Shown here: in pieces, positions 11,590-28,682 of the stretch
Layout: each line of letters starts with the position of its first letter
Numbering within the stretch: position 1 is the first letter of the stretch
Assembly: GCA_021234155.1 (NCBI GenBank)
Contig: JAJEKV010000062.1
Coordinates: 6,540,432 to 6,604,431, forward strand
Direction: 5' to 3'
Length of the DNA: 64,000 nt
Origin: Isoetes taiwanensis
Lineage: Eukaryota > Streptophyta > Lycopodiopsida > Isoetales > Isoetaceae
Made by a program: the position numbers and the translations under genes
Notes under the pieces: model-generated
What the model was told of the DNA's origin: nothing
The model's database searches: none
What the model saw: the letters and a program-made list of their open reading frames with translations, nothing else

Positions 11590-11655
11590 TTGACACGTGG
11601 AGGTGTTGCGCTAAAAATTGCGCCTTAACAAAGCCGGATCAGATTGACACGTGGA
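11590..11655 (+). promoter_or_regulatory. paired G-box/ABRE-like sites upstream of TRM4
   Basis: The 12-bp word TTGACACGTGGA occurs twice, at 11590-11601 and 11644-11655, 54 bp apart and 117-183 bp upstream of the TRM4 start codon. CACGTGG is the core bound by plant bZIP and bHLH factors. The position and exact repetition suggest promoter elements, though no transcription start is known. A telo-box-like TTAGGGTTA also lies near 11709. Confidence 0.4.
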
Positions 11656-11772
11656 TAGTCCAGAAATTCATGGAACAGGATCCAGGAATGAAAAAGCTGG
11701 GCGAATATATTAGGGTTAAAAAGGTCGTTAAAACCATAAACCTCCGGGTCCGGCCATAGCTGAATATAGAGA

Positions 11773-19290
<7,518 letters not shown>

Positions 19291-19355
19291 TACTGATAAT
19301 AAGGGTCACACCTCGAATGAAGCATACATACATATAAAGAGTATATGTTATTGCT

Positions 19356-19361
19356 AATAAA
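19356..19361 (+). promoter_or_regulatory. candidate polyadenylation signal of TRM4
   Basis: AATAAA lies 66 bp after the stop codon, a usual spacing in plants. Another AATAAA at 19263-19268 falls inside the last exon. Confidence 0.4.
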
Positions 19362-19727
19362 AGCCATATGCTGAAGTTTTTGGTGGATCCAAAAGAGTTT
19401 TGGTATTTGGTAAGAGCTGTAAAAGGCTGTCAAATTTGACAAACGGTCCTGGTTGCTTTTCCAAGGAGCCAGAATATGGGCGACATCAATTAGTTAAAAG
19501 TGGCAGTTAACTATTATTGAAAACGTTGAAGGTTAACTATCATTGGAAAATTTTAAGATTTACAGGATCTTGTAGCTCAGTTCTTATTTCTTGTACACAA
19601 ATTTCTTTTTTCCCTTTTATTTAAGAATCCTTTTATGTTAGACCCATTCTTTTCAATTTTATCACTTGCAGTCAGCATATATTCTGGACTTGGGGCCATT
19701 ATCTTCAGTGCGTATAATGTTTATCAC

Positions 19728-20254
19728 ACGAAATTTTAACTACCTTAAAATTTCGCCCTATTTGGACGGGCTTTTATCAAACGAAATTTTCTCTCGAACT
19801 GCGGCGGCGTTTTTGGGCGGCGCCGCCTTCTAGTGTTTCTGCACAATCCCTGCTTTGCCGCCTCTGTTTCATGCAAGCCAGGGATTGCCGCCTTTTACTC
19901 TATTTCTGCGTCTTCATCTCTGTTCCGTGAGTCTTCATCTCTGTTTCATGCAACCCAGGGATAGAAGCCGGAAACAAACCAGTCTGTAAGCAATACACCC
20001 CGGTATGCAACTCAATCTTTGCCGGTTTTAAGGTATGCATACTCCATACTCCATAGGCATTGCCCGATCTGGCCATACTCCATAAGCATTGCTTAGCTAT
20101 ACTAGAACCGGGGCTTCTCTTGCGCCATAAGCGAGAACTAGGGCTTATTGCGCTGACCATAGGCGGAGATTGCATCGAAATTGACATCGAACTCTAAATG
20201 CGGCCGCATCGGAGCTCAAGAGCGGGCTAAATTTTAAGGTAGATAAAATTTCGT
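19728..20254. mobile_element. 527-bp non-coding element with 31-bp terminal inverted repeats
   Basis: The left end (19728-19758, ACGAAATTTTAACTACC...) matches the reverse complement of the right end (20224-20254) at 29 of 31 positions. The interior is GC-rich in places (GGCGGCGCCGCC near 19816) and contains a near-direct repeat of TCTGTTTCATGCAA(G/C)CCAGGGA near 19866 and 19943. No coding frame is convincing and no target duplication is clear. A non-autonomous DNA transposon is the best reading. Confidence 0.5.
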
Positions 20255-20896
20255 TGGAGAATTTCGATGACCATGAAATTTCGTATGAAATTTTGAGCAA
20301 GACCTGGCGGCGCCACTAAGCGACTCCGCCGCTCGTTATGCCGGTCAGCTCAAAAATTTCATCAAAATTTTCAAGGTCATCGAAATTACTCCTTCCAATA
20401 TTGTCAAGCGTTTCTCCTATGACGATTACATATAGGCCTCTATTTCTCTTTATCTTGACATCTACAATACTGAGGTAGAATAGCAAACCCTGTAGTTTGC
20501 TATTCTCCTTATCGTTTTTTGGTTGCATTATCGTTTTTTGGCCGTCTGATGACGGCACCTTCTAGGGAATATGCTGCCTGCCAGAATCCAGGCCGCCAGT
20601 GCACAGTCAACAAGGGTCAAATTGACCCCATGAAATAGGAGCACAATTTGCCCAGGAACCATAGTCCCAAACCAAAATACGGCTGGGCAGCATGCAAATA
20701 TAGTAGGGAGACATAAGTAAACGCCATCATTGTATCAGAACATGAACATGTATCAGAACAGAAACATTGTCTACAATAAAGAAGTGCCATATGCACATTC
20801 ACAGCATCGGCCCTCCCACAAACAGCCCTTAGTTCAACAGTTAAGTAGATAGAAATCAGAAGAACTAATTCTTAGAGTCTATAATGTGTGCATGAT
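20255..20896. other. no gene recognised
   Basis: This contains further GAAATTTCG words related to the preceding element, and TATCGTTTTTTGG twice near 20511 and 20530. It ends at the copia target site. Confidence 0.35.
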
Positions 20897-20901
20897 TAAC
20901 A

Positions 20902-21166
20902 TGTTGGCATTGACAAAATGTTCGACAAGCATTATTGGCCTGTGCTGAGTCAGCACGTTAAGTTTCTGTTGAAGTTTTCAGTTAGGGTTTCTTCCGTAGC
21001 CATGTTTGGCATGTCTCAGATTAGATGGAGCTGCCGTGATTTGCTCCAAACATCAAGGAGCTCGGTTGGGAAGTGCTATTCTGATCACCGAGCTCTATGT
21101 ATAAAGGCAGCTCTTATTTTGAATACAATTGTTGTTCTTCTTGTGCTAATTTTCTTAGTGTTAATA
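20902..21166 (+). repeat. 5' LTR of copia element
   Basis: The LTR is 265 bp. It holds the exact palindrome GTGCTGAGTCAGCAC (20942-20956), a 9-bp inverted repeat GAGCTCGGT/ACCGAGCTC (21058-21066 and 21087-21095), and a TATA box TATAAA at 21100-21105, five bases past the second arm. The 3' LTR has the same sites. Confidence 0.93.
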
Positions 21167-21178
21167 TGGTATCAGAGC
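21167..21178 (+). promoter_or_regulatory. primer-binding site (initiator tRNA-Met type)
   Basis: TGGTATCAGAGC directly follows the 5' LTR. It is the usual plant copia sequence complementary to the 3' end of initiator methionine tRNA, where reverse transcription is primed. Confidence 0.9.
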
Positions 21179-21222
21179 AGCACGATCCATGTGCTCTTCT
21201 ATGTTGACAGAAATCTAAGAAG

Positions 21223-21792
21223 ATGGGAAGAATTGAGAAGCTGTCTCATGCCAATGAATTCTACTGGTTCATCAAAATACGTGGGAAATTGTCTGCCAAA
21301 GGGCTTTGGCATGTGGTGTCTGGAGATGAACCAAGACCGGTTATCTCTTCAAGGGCACTGAAAGCTCCCACTGCTGCTCAGATCGTAAAAGGTGCTACTT
21401 CGACTGACAGCAAGGATGACTCAGGAGAAATGGAAGCAGAGAAGCAGGCTTTGCTCAAATGGCTACAGAAGGATTGGGAAGCCAAAAATCGTATGATAAG
21501 ATATTTGGATGACACCATGATAGCCCAGGTTGAAGCTGCTGAGAGTGCGAAGGTTGCTTGGGATCAATTGATTTCGATTTACAAAAGGAAGCATTTTTCG
21601 CAACAGGCAAATCTTTATTCAGTGATTTTTACCACAAAGCTTAAAGATTGTGCATCAGCAGAGGAATTCATATCAAAACTCAAAGCTGCTGCCCTGCAAC
21701 TCAAAGGTATGGAGAAAGGCCTTGAGGACGATTTGCTGGTTGGAGCTTTGCTGTTGGACTTCCACCATCTTTCAACAATGTCAAAAATGTAA
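21223..21792 (+). pseudogene. copia gag, frameshifted near its end
   Basis: The 189-residue frame is copia Gag (UBN2/retrotransposon gag type), with the AWDQLISIYKRKHFSQQANL and EEFISKLKAAALQLKGM segments. Near 21757 one G is missing compared with the expected ALLLGLPPSF reading, and the protein then ends at TAA 21790-21792. The gag sense continues in the next frame (NVIGAAEHVELEWACQQIL) and, through a second lesion between about 21890 and 21930, returns to the first frame at the zinc knuckle. Gag would form the particle shell that packages the element RNA. Confidence 0.85.
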
Positions 21793-21891
21793 TAGGTGCA
21801 GCTGAACATGTAGAATTGGAATGGGCTTGTCAGCAAATTCTCATGGAAGAAAAGAATCAGATACGAGTTGTAAAGGACAACTCGGCCCAAA

Positions 21892-24800
21892 GTGGACAAG
21901 CGCTTGTTGGAAGGATGGAGTCTGGTGTGTTACAACTGTAACAAGACAGGGCATATTGCCAAAGACTGCACAGAACCTGATAAAAGAAAGAAGAAACATA
22001 AGAAACAGTCTGAGAAAGAGGAACCGAAAAAGAAAGGAAAGTCCTCACATGGCCATGCTCACAAAGCTGTCAAAGAGTCTTCAGAAGACTCCGATGCATC
22101 TTCCAGCAGTGATTCCATGGTATCAGCAACTAGAGCCTTTTTGGCAGCAAGCGAAGATGTTGAACAAGGAAAAACCACCAGCATTTTGGTTAAGGTATTT
22201 CTCTATTTCTTGTGGCTTTTTACATGGTTACATAAAAGTGTTGCACTCATGTACTATGTGTTAAGAGATCTCCTTGATTCTTACAAGAAAAGCTCTTGGG
22301 AAAACTATTTGCACCATGGACTGCTTGCAGAAACATCATTTGGTGTCTGGTATCTTGACTCTGGGGCAAGTGATCACATGACGAGCAAAAAGCACTTGTT
22401 TAATGATCTGGTGGAAGTACAGGGTTCTAGGAAAGTCAAGATTGGCAAGGGGATGCTGCCTGTTAAAGGGAAGGGAATGGTAAATCTTGAATTGTCGACT
22501 GGTAACTTATGCCTTAAAGAAACCTTGTATGTCCCAGATTTAGAAGTAAACTTGCTGTCTGTTTCAAAGATGGATGATGCAGGCCTGTTTGTTACATTCG
22601 GAGGAGGTCAATGCCTTGTACGTGATAAAAACCACATGATCACAGCCAAGGGAGAACGTGAAGGAAAATTGTACAAGATAAGCTGGAGTAAGGGAAGATC
22701 TTATCACACTGCTCTTAATGCCGAGGGCACAAATATAAATCAGATTTGGAACGAGCGCCTAGGTCATGCCAATTATGAGCTCCTCAAAAGGATGCGAAAT
22801 ATGAAATATGTGTGTGATCTGCCCAAAGTGGCAACACCAGATGGAATATGTGAAGGCTGCGCTTTGGGTAAGCTGGCCAGAAAATCATACAAGAAAACAA
22901 AGGCCCATAGGGCAAAGCATGCTATGGATTTGATCCATATGGATGTGTGGGGACCTGCCCGAGTGAAATCAATAGGCGGATCGAGGTATTTTCTTTTGAT
23001 CATAGATGATTTCACTAGAAAGAATTGGGTGTTTTTCATGAAGAAAAAGTCCGAAGCCTTTGAGCATTTCAAGCGATGGAAGTTGCAGGCTGAAAACTTT
23101 TCTGAAAGGCAGGTCAAGAGCATTCGCACAGATCAGGGAGGAGAATTCATAAGCAAAAGTTTTGAAGACTTCTTAGTCAATTGTGGAATTCTTCATCATA
23201 CTTCTGTGGCACATGAACATCAACAAAATGGAGTTGTTGAGCGCAAGAACCGCACTGTTTTGGAGAGTGCTAGGTCCATGCTCATTTCAAAAGGTATTGC
23301 TTACACATTCTGGGCAGAAGCTGTAAATACAACAGTCTTTATTATCAACAGGATCCCTACCAAGGCAGTTCCCAAGTGCGTCCCTGAGGAGGCCTGGACT
23401 GGGAAGAAACCTTCTGTAGAAGGATTCAAGATTTTCGGGTGTACTGCATATGCACACTTGTCCAAATCAGAGCGAAAAAATGGTAAGCTATCTGCAAAAA
23501 CTATTCAGTGCATGTTCGTAGGTTATAGTGACAATATGAAGGCCTACAAATTATATGTACCTAGTACCAGAAAAATGATTTATAGGAGGAGTGTAGTATT
23601 TCATGAACATGACTTCCACCTTGGCCAAACCAACACCACTGCTGCAGTAAACACTCTCCCATTGGATTTTGCGGACTCTAACACTGAGTCAGATGATGAT
23701 GAGCTGCCACATGATCAACAACTTGACACTCCACTTGATGAGGTGGAGGTACCATCAGAACCTGAATCTGAGGATGAGCTGGTGCTACTTCCCACTGATG
23801 CAACCGTTGAGGAACATGGTTCGCGAAGGTCTAAACGGACTCCCAAACTTACTGCAAGGATGCTGGATTATCTTGACAGTAAAAAGCCTCGAAGTGCAGC
23901 CTATATTGCTCTCCATAGTGATGCCTCTGCAGATGAACCCATCACTCATTATGAGGCCATCACCAGTCCAGACCATGTCTCATGGACAAAAGCCATGGAT
24001 GAAGAGTTTAATTCTCTTATTGAGAATGATACATGGGAATTGTGTCCGCTTCCCAAAGGACGAAAAGCCATTAGCAGCAAATGGATATTCAAGTTGAAAT
24101 ATGATGAGCATAATCGTGTATCCAGGTACAAGGCAAGGCTTATTGCTAGAGGCTGCTCACAAAAAGAGGGTGTTGACTACTATGAACCATTTGCACCAGT
24201 AGCTAGGCTTACCTCAGTTCGTGTGGTCTTGGCAATAGCTGCTGCCATGAATCTTGACCTGCAACAGATGGATGTCAAGTGTGCCTTGCATGGTAAATTA
24301 CATGATGAAGTTTATATGAAACAGCCTCCTGGGTACACTACAGGAGATGGCCTTGTTTGCAAGCTCAAGCGAGCTATATATGGACTGAAACAGTCCCCCC
24401 GCTTATGGTATAAGACCATTCACGTCTTTTTCACTGCCCAAAGCTTTGTGAGAAGTAATGCCGACTGGAACATCTATGTCAAGCAGCATGGGTCCTCTCT
24501 TATCATAGTTGTTCTCTATGTGGATGATCTCATCCTGGCAGCCAATGATTCTGGTCTTATGACAGAAACTAAACAAAGTCTGACTCACCGCTTTCATATG
24601 ACTGATTTGGGGCATCTAAAGTATTTTCTGGGCATGCAGGTTCTTCGAGACAAGAAGGCCCAGACCATCACTCTTCATCAATCTAAAGGCATTGACTCTC
24701 TACTGCAGAAATGTCATATGAAGTCCAGCAAAGCAGTAAGTACTCCTGCCATCAATTGTGTTTTGACTTTTGAATCTGAGTCCAACACGTCAAAGGACCA

Positions 24801-25479
24801 TGAATTGGATGTTCCATATCGCAGCATCGTAGGTTCTCTCATGCATTTCATGGTATGTAGCAGACCCGACTTGGCAGAGAGTGTCATAACTGTGAGTCAA
24901 TTTATGGAGCATCCTGGCCATTGGCAAGCACTGAAATGGATTTTGCGCTATCTCCATGCTCATCCTGCTCTTGGGATTACCTATCATGGTAATCATGCCA
25001 ATAACCTCTTGCTTTCAGGGCATGTTGATGCTAATTATGCAGGTGAAATAGACATTCGAAAGTCCCGCACCGGCTTCTCTTTCCAGCTGCAAGGGGGAGT
25101 AGTAAGCTGGTCCAGCAAGAAACAGAAAGCTACTGCAGTAAGTACCTGTGAATCAGAGTATATGGCCATCTGTGCAGCAGCAAAGGAAGCCATCTGGCTT
25201 AGGAGATTGATGAAAGACCTTGGGGCTGAGCAAAACGGACCTACTGTTCTTCTTAATGATAATAGAGCAGCTGTAAGTTTGGTTAAGAATCCCAGTAATT
25301 TTTCGAAAGCCAAGCACATAGAGGTCCAATATCATTTCACCAGAGAAAAGGTTGAAGAAGAAAAGCTTACTATTCAGCATGTGAGCACTCAACATATGAC
25401 AGCAGATGTATTTACCAAACCTTTATTAAAGAAAAGGTTTATTGAGTGTCTTGAAGAACTTGGCATGGTCACAACTTGA
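21892..25479 (+). CDS. copia Gag(C-term)-Pol polyprotein, 1195 residues open
   Basis: Domains in order: the CCHC zinc knuckle CYNCNKTGHIAKDC at about residues 13-26, then a basic Lys-rich stretch, and a hydrophobic segment at about 98-124. The aspartic protease YLDSGASDHM has its Asp near 156. The integrase has its first Asp in HMDVWGP near 352, then RTDQGGEF near 414 and VVERKNRT near 449. The RT has YVDDLILA near 876, and RNase H has HVDANYAG near 1044, ESEY near 1088 and DNRAAV near 1123. All catalytic residues I can check are present. The RT segment MDVKCALHGKL appears one residue shorter than usual. The printed start is only where the frame opens; the natural protein would be fused to Gag upstream. 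It ends at TGA 148 bp before the polypurine tract. Confidence 0.93.
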   Translation: MDKRLLEGWSLVCYNCNKTGHIAKDCTEPDKRKKKHKKQSEKEEPKKKGKSSHGHAHKAVKESSEDSDASSSSDSMVSATRAFLAASEDVEQGKTTSILVKVFLYFLWLFTWLHKSVALMYYVLRDLLDSYKKSSWENYLHHGLLAETSFGVWYLDSGASDHMTSKKHLFNDLVEVQGSRKVKIGKGMLPVKGKGMVNLELSTGNLCLKETLYVPDLEVNLLSVSKMDDAGLFVTFGGGQCLVRDKNHMITAKGEREGKLYKISWSKGRSYHTALNAEGTNINQIWNERLGHANYELLKRMRNMKYVCDLPKVATPDGICEGCALGKLARKSYKKTKAHRAKHAMDLIHMDVWGPARVKSIGGSRYFLLIIDDFTRKNWVFFMKKKSEAFEHFKRWKLQAENFSERQVKSIRTDQGGEFISKSFEDFLVNCGILHHTSVAHEHQQNGVVERKNRTVLESARSMLISKGIAYTFWAEAVNTTVFIINRIPTKAVPKCVPEEAWTGKKPSVEGFKIFGCTAYAHLSKSERKNGKLSAKTIQCMFVGYSDNMKAYKLYVPSTRKMIYRRSVVFHEHDFHLGQTNTTAAVNTLPLDFADSNTESDDDELPHDQQLDTPLDEVEVPSEPESEDELVLLPTDATVEEHGSRRSKRTPKLTARMLDYLDSKKPRSAAYIALHSDASADEPITHYEAITSPDHVSWTKAMDEEFNSLIENDTWELCPLPKGRKAISSKWIFKLKYDEHNRVSRYKARLIARGCSQKEGVDYYEPFAPVARLTSVRVVLAIAAAMNLDLQQMDVKCALHGKLHDEVYMKQPPGYTTGDGLVCKLKRAIYGLKQSPRLWYKTIHVFFTAQSFVRSNADWNIYVKQHGSSLIIVVLYVDDLILAANDSGLMTETKQSLTHRFHMTDLGHLKYFLGMQVLRDKKAQTITLHQSKGIDSLLQKCHMKSSKAVSTPAINCVLTFESESNTSKDHELDVPYRSIVGSLMHFMVCSRPDLAESVITVSQFMEHPGHWQALKWILRYLHAHPALGITYHGNHANNLLLSGHVDANYAGEIDIRKSRTGFSFQLQGGVVSWSSKKQKATAVSTCESEYMAICAAAKEAIWLRRLMKDLGAEQNGPTVLLNDNRAAVSLVKNPSNFSKAKHIEVQYHFTREKVEEEKLTIQHVSTQHMTADVFTKPLLKKRFIECLEELGMVTT

Positions 25480-25628
25480 GTATTGCAAGACATGGAGCTT
25501 CATAAGTTAAAACTGAGCATCATGGCTCGTCAGATTAATTTGTTTTTTTTTGTCATTTAGATTGTGTCATCAACTAGGTGAATTTACTAGTTGCAGAATC
25601 AGCAAGTACTACAGACCAACTAATACTT

Positions 25629-25637
25629 GAGGGGGAG
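25629..25637 (+). promoter_or_regulatory. polypurine tract of copia element
   Basis: GAGGGGGAG ends directly at the first base of the 3' LTR and primes plus-strand DNA synthesis. Confidence 0.85.
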
Positions 25638-25899
25638 TGTTGGCATTGACAAAATGTTCGACAAGCATTATTGGCCTGTGCTGAGTCAGCACGTTAAGTT
25701 TCTGTTGAAGTTTTCAGTTAGGGTTTCTTCCGTAGCCATGTTTGGCATGTCTCAGATTAGATGGAGCTGCCGTGATTTGCTCCAAACATCAAGGAGCTCG
25801 GTTGGGAAGTGCTATTCTGATCACCGAGCTCTATGTATAAAGGCAGCTCTTATTTTGAATACAACTGTTCTTCTTGTGCTAATTTTCTTAGTGTTAATA
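25638..25899 (+). repeat. 3' LTR of copia element
   Basis: The LTR is 262 bp, nearly identical to the 5' LTR. The only differences are near the right end, where a GTT triplet is missing and one T is C. Confidence 0.93.
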
Positions 25900-25904
25900 T
25901 AACA

Positions 25905-26057
25905 ACTCTGCTCAAGAACAAGGGACTTGGTCTCCACAACCAAGCTATGGAGCATCCAGTTTCCTTAAGGCAATTTCTAAGGGCTTTAGGGCGAAAGGAA
26001 TTGATCAAGGCCTATTTCCCTTCAGCACAAGATCAATCCATTCTACAACAGCAATGG
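25905..26057 (+). other. possible 5' exon of a host gene, interrupted by copia
   Basis: If the copia element and one target duplication are removed, an ATG at 20892-20894 runs into this segment without stops for about 55 codons. It ends near a possible donor (G|GTTAAG at 26057/26058). The peptide is Ser/Lys/Arg-rich and acid-poor, with FSTRSIHSTTAMG at its end, as in mitochondrial presequences. No downstream exon is identified, so the gene is unknown and may be chance. Confidence 0.25.
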
Positions 26058-26062
26058 GTTAA

Positions 26063-27068
26063 GATGTGTTCAATCACAACCGCCAATGATAAGAAATGGA
26101 ACCAGACTCAGACTCTGGCTCCGCCTACAAGATCCCCAATCGCTATCAGTGCTTGCAAGCAGGATCGGATCTGGGAACGGCAGACAGGAATGCAGTCTTT
26201 GGCATCGGAATGGGCAGCAACTATGGATAGGCCGGTTTGCTGATGCCGGAGAAGATAACAGAGGTCTTCTGCCTATCGGATCTGTGACTAACAAAGCAAC
26301 GACCAAATCAGGGCATCTCACCTGATAGAAAGCGCTGCTGATCCAACCCACGAACTTGCAAGCATCAGCAGCAGACCAGCTTCATGCTGAACCCGCCACC
26401 TGCAGCAGCTGGAATTGGCAACGCCATGGCCGGCCAACATGTGTCCAGGACGCACGCGAACTCTTATCCCCAATCGACCCGACATCCCGACAAAATCGGC
26501 TTCTTCCCTAAGCGAGTTGCAGGTCGGCTTTCTAGCTTCGAGCTCTGAATCTGATAAAAATAATTAACAATCTTAAGTTATAAATATACGGAAGTTGATC
26601 GTGCACACATTATGGAGTTAAAAGTACAAGTTAGGTAGTAGCTCCCATTTACGCAAACTTTGCCCTTGAAACTAATCCCCAAAATGTATTATTGTCCCTA
26701 CGATTTAATGCAGGGAGCTTGCCACGGCCACTGAATGAAGGACTATGAATGAGAGCTTTATAGAGGTTAACAATTTTTCTCTTAATGTTATGCCATTGTT
26801 TAAATAGGCACTCAAAAACTGCTTTTCAGACATTCTGGCCTGTTTTTTCTTATTTTGCCTGCTATTCTTTGCTTGTTATTTTTCGACCAGATAATGTTAC
26901 GTCGTGGATCAAGACCTATATGTTTGGCGGCTCAGATTTGACTTAAAAGTTGGACGGCCTTAACTTGCCCAACAACGATGGTCAAGCTAACTAGTATTAT
27001 CAGAAATTTGAAGTTCGAATACATGTTCTAAAATGGTATCTCCAACCATGAGCAAGATTTTCCACAGC
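26063..27068. other. no gene recognised
   Basis: No supportable frame. Composition changes near 26570 from GC-balanced to AT-rich. Confidence 0.35.
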
Positions 27069-27761
27069 CATATCCTACTTCTATTCTTTACATTTACATA
27101 TTTCATTGGTTATATTTGATTGCTACTATTGGAGCTATAATGATTTTTGCCAACTAGACATATCCTACTATTCTATTGCATATATTTCATTGGTTATATT
27201 TGATTGGTATTGCTGGAGCTATAATGATTTTGTTATATTTGTGCCATGACATGGGTTTTGAATCTGTTTGAAAGAGGATATTGAAATAGACTAATCTTAG
27301 CAGAATGAAATTTAATAAATTTTTGAATAATGTGTGATCTTCTTGTTTAAAAGAGGATATTGAAATAGACTAATCTTAGCAGAATGAAATTTAATAAATT
27401 TTTGAATAATGTGTGATCTTCTTCTACATAACGTAATTGAAAAAGTAAATTTAACTTTTTCACATTTGTTTCTACGTCAGCATTTAATAAAAAAAAAAAT
27501 ACAGAGCATATAACTAGAAGAATCAATGGTTTTGTCTAGTTACAATTGCTGATGTGAGTGTTACATTAAATAGCTCTAACTAGCATGCCTTGTGCTTTTA
27601 GGATTGAACAAATCCACTACAACAAATGCTGTATTGGCTTAAGAAGTAGTCAGTTATCTTTCCCTTTATATTCATCGCACTACAACAAATGCAACTGCAA
27701 GGATTTTAATTGTATTGGCTTAAGAAGTAGTCAGTTATCTTTCTATTTATATTCATCGCAC
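27069..27761. repeat. cluster of three local tandem duplications
   Basis: First, an imperfect pair shares a long block from CATATCCTACT to GGAGCTATAATGATTTT (about 27069-27147 and 27159-27231). Second, a 79-bp unit at 27271-27349 is repeated at once from 27350 to about 27424 with no mismatch seen. Third, a 51-bp block at 27630-27680 recurs at 27711-27761 with two mismatches, and both are preceded by CACTACAACAAATGC copies (27615 and 27678). All are in one orientation. Confidence 0.8.
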
Positions 27762-27844
27762 TTTGGTGTAGTGGTCGTAGATATCCTAGTGTGGACACCA
27801 TATCACACCATGATTGCAACTTATAAATGCCAAACACTACAGTA

Positions 27845-28352
27845 GGAATATACACGAGTCAGGTTGAGTGCAATCTTCGTCCAATATTTTCAATTTGGAG
27901 TGGCAAGCAAACCAGGATTTTTAACTAATCATCATAAAATAAATTAAGGGATAAGGGAATTCTTTTTAAGCACTTAACTCTTGGCCCAGTTTTCAAAATC
28001 TTTGGCATGTTTACAGATCACTTTGGGAGTAGTAAGTAGATACCTGTAATGCACAGAATGCCGTTTATGCCGAATCTTAGGCGCTATGTAGATTCAGATA
28101 GAAAGTTGCCAATCGAGGTCTGTGTAATTGCCAGGCCACCAGCTCCAGTTCAATTGTGTCTTTAAAACTACTGTTACAAGTCCCTAGAGTTTGCCAAAAG
28201 GCAACATATGGACACAAGCTTTAGTGAAAACAGCCCTGAAAAAATTATCAAATTTCTCTTGCATATCTATTTTACAAGTGGTATGAAACCTTGCAAAGTG
28301 AATGCACTGCAGTAAAAGGCATGTATGCCTGTACACTCTGAGTGCCAAAGGA
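27845..28352. other. no gene recognised; 3' flank of PPR gene
   Basis: This lies downstream (minus strand) of the PPR gene. No clear family match, and I could not find E or DYW motifs on the minus strand here. Confidence 0.35.
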
Positions 28353-28682
28353 CTACTCCATATCATATTGTATGCAATCCTTGGGATAGTATAGTCTGCA
28401 ACTGGTTAGCAATGATTTCCATGATGCATCATCCGGTTGTAGTGGCATATTATTGACCAAAGCTTCTGAACTGTCCAGCAATCCCACACGAGCAATGAGA
28501 TCAATCATACAATTATAATGTTCTAACACTGGCACAACAGAATGAACTTCAGCCATGCAGAGAAAACAATTGCAACCCTCATCAAGGAGCCCATCACGAC
28601 TACATGCAGAAAGGACACTAGAGTACGTAAGCTCATTAGGCATCACATTTGCGCATTGCATTTCCAAAGCCATGCTGGGCAT
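28353..28682 (-). pseudogene. C-terminal continuation of the PPR gene in a shifted frame
   Basis: This frame carries the next PPR units: NELTYSSVLSACSRDGLLDEG, a P/L-type motif, then HYNCMIDLIARVGLLDSSEA, then PDDASWKSLLTSCR, which usually leads into the E motifs. It overlaps the end of the upstream frame, where the words YAQHGFG and EMQCANV are joined by a deletion of several codons plus a shift near 28660. After SLLTSCR the similarity stops and TAG/TGA codons follow, so E and DYW modules are missing. Confidence 0.75.

Larger units (their letters stand above)
20902..25899 (+). mobile_element. full-length Ty1/copia retrotransposon, 4998 bp, young
   Basis: Two LTRs of 265 and 262 bp bracket the element. 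TAACA is repeated directly outside both ends (20897-20901 and 25900-25904) as a 5-bp target duplication. The LTRs differ by one substitution and one 3-bp indel, which implies a recent insertion. The order is 5' LTR, primer-binding site, gag, protease, integrase, RT, RNase H, polypurine tract, 3' LTR, the copia order. Termini are TG...TA rather than TG...CA. Pol is open throughout, but gag carries compensating frameshifts, so this copy probably needs help from another to move. Confidence 0.95.

Noticed and set aside
22195-22330. A possible intron in copia pol (GTATTT donor, TTGCAG acceptor) that would remove the hydrophobic segment
   Set aside because: It is 136 bp long, so splicing would shift the frame away from the protease.
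27615-27692. CACTACAACAAA words resembling CACTA transposon termini
   Set aside because: The two copies are in the same orientation and arise from a local duplication; no inverted partner or 3-bp target duplication was found.
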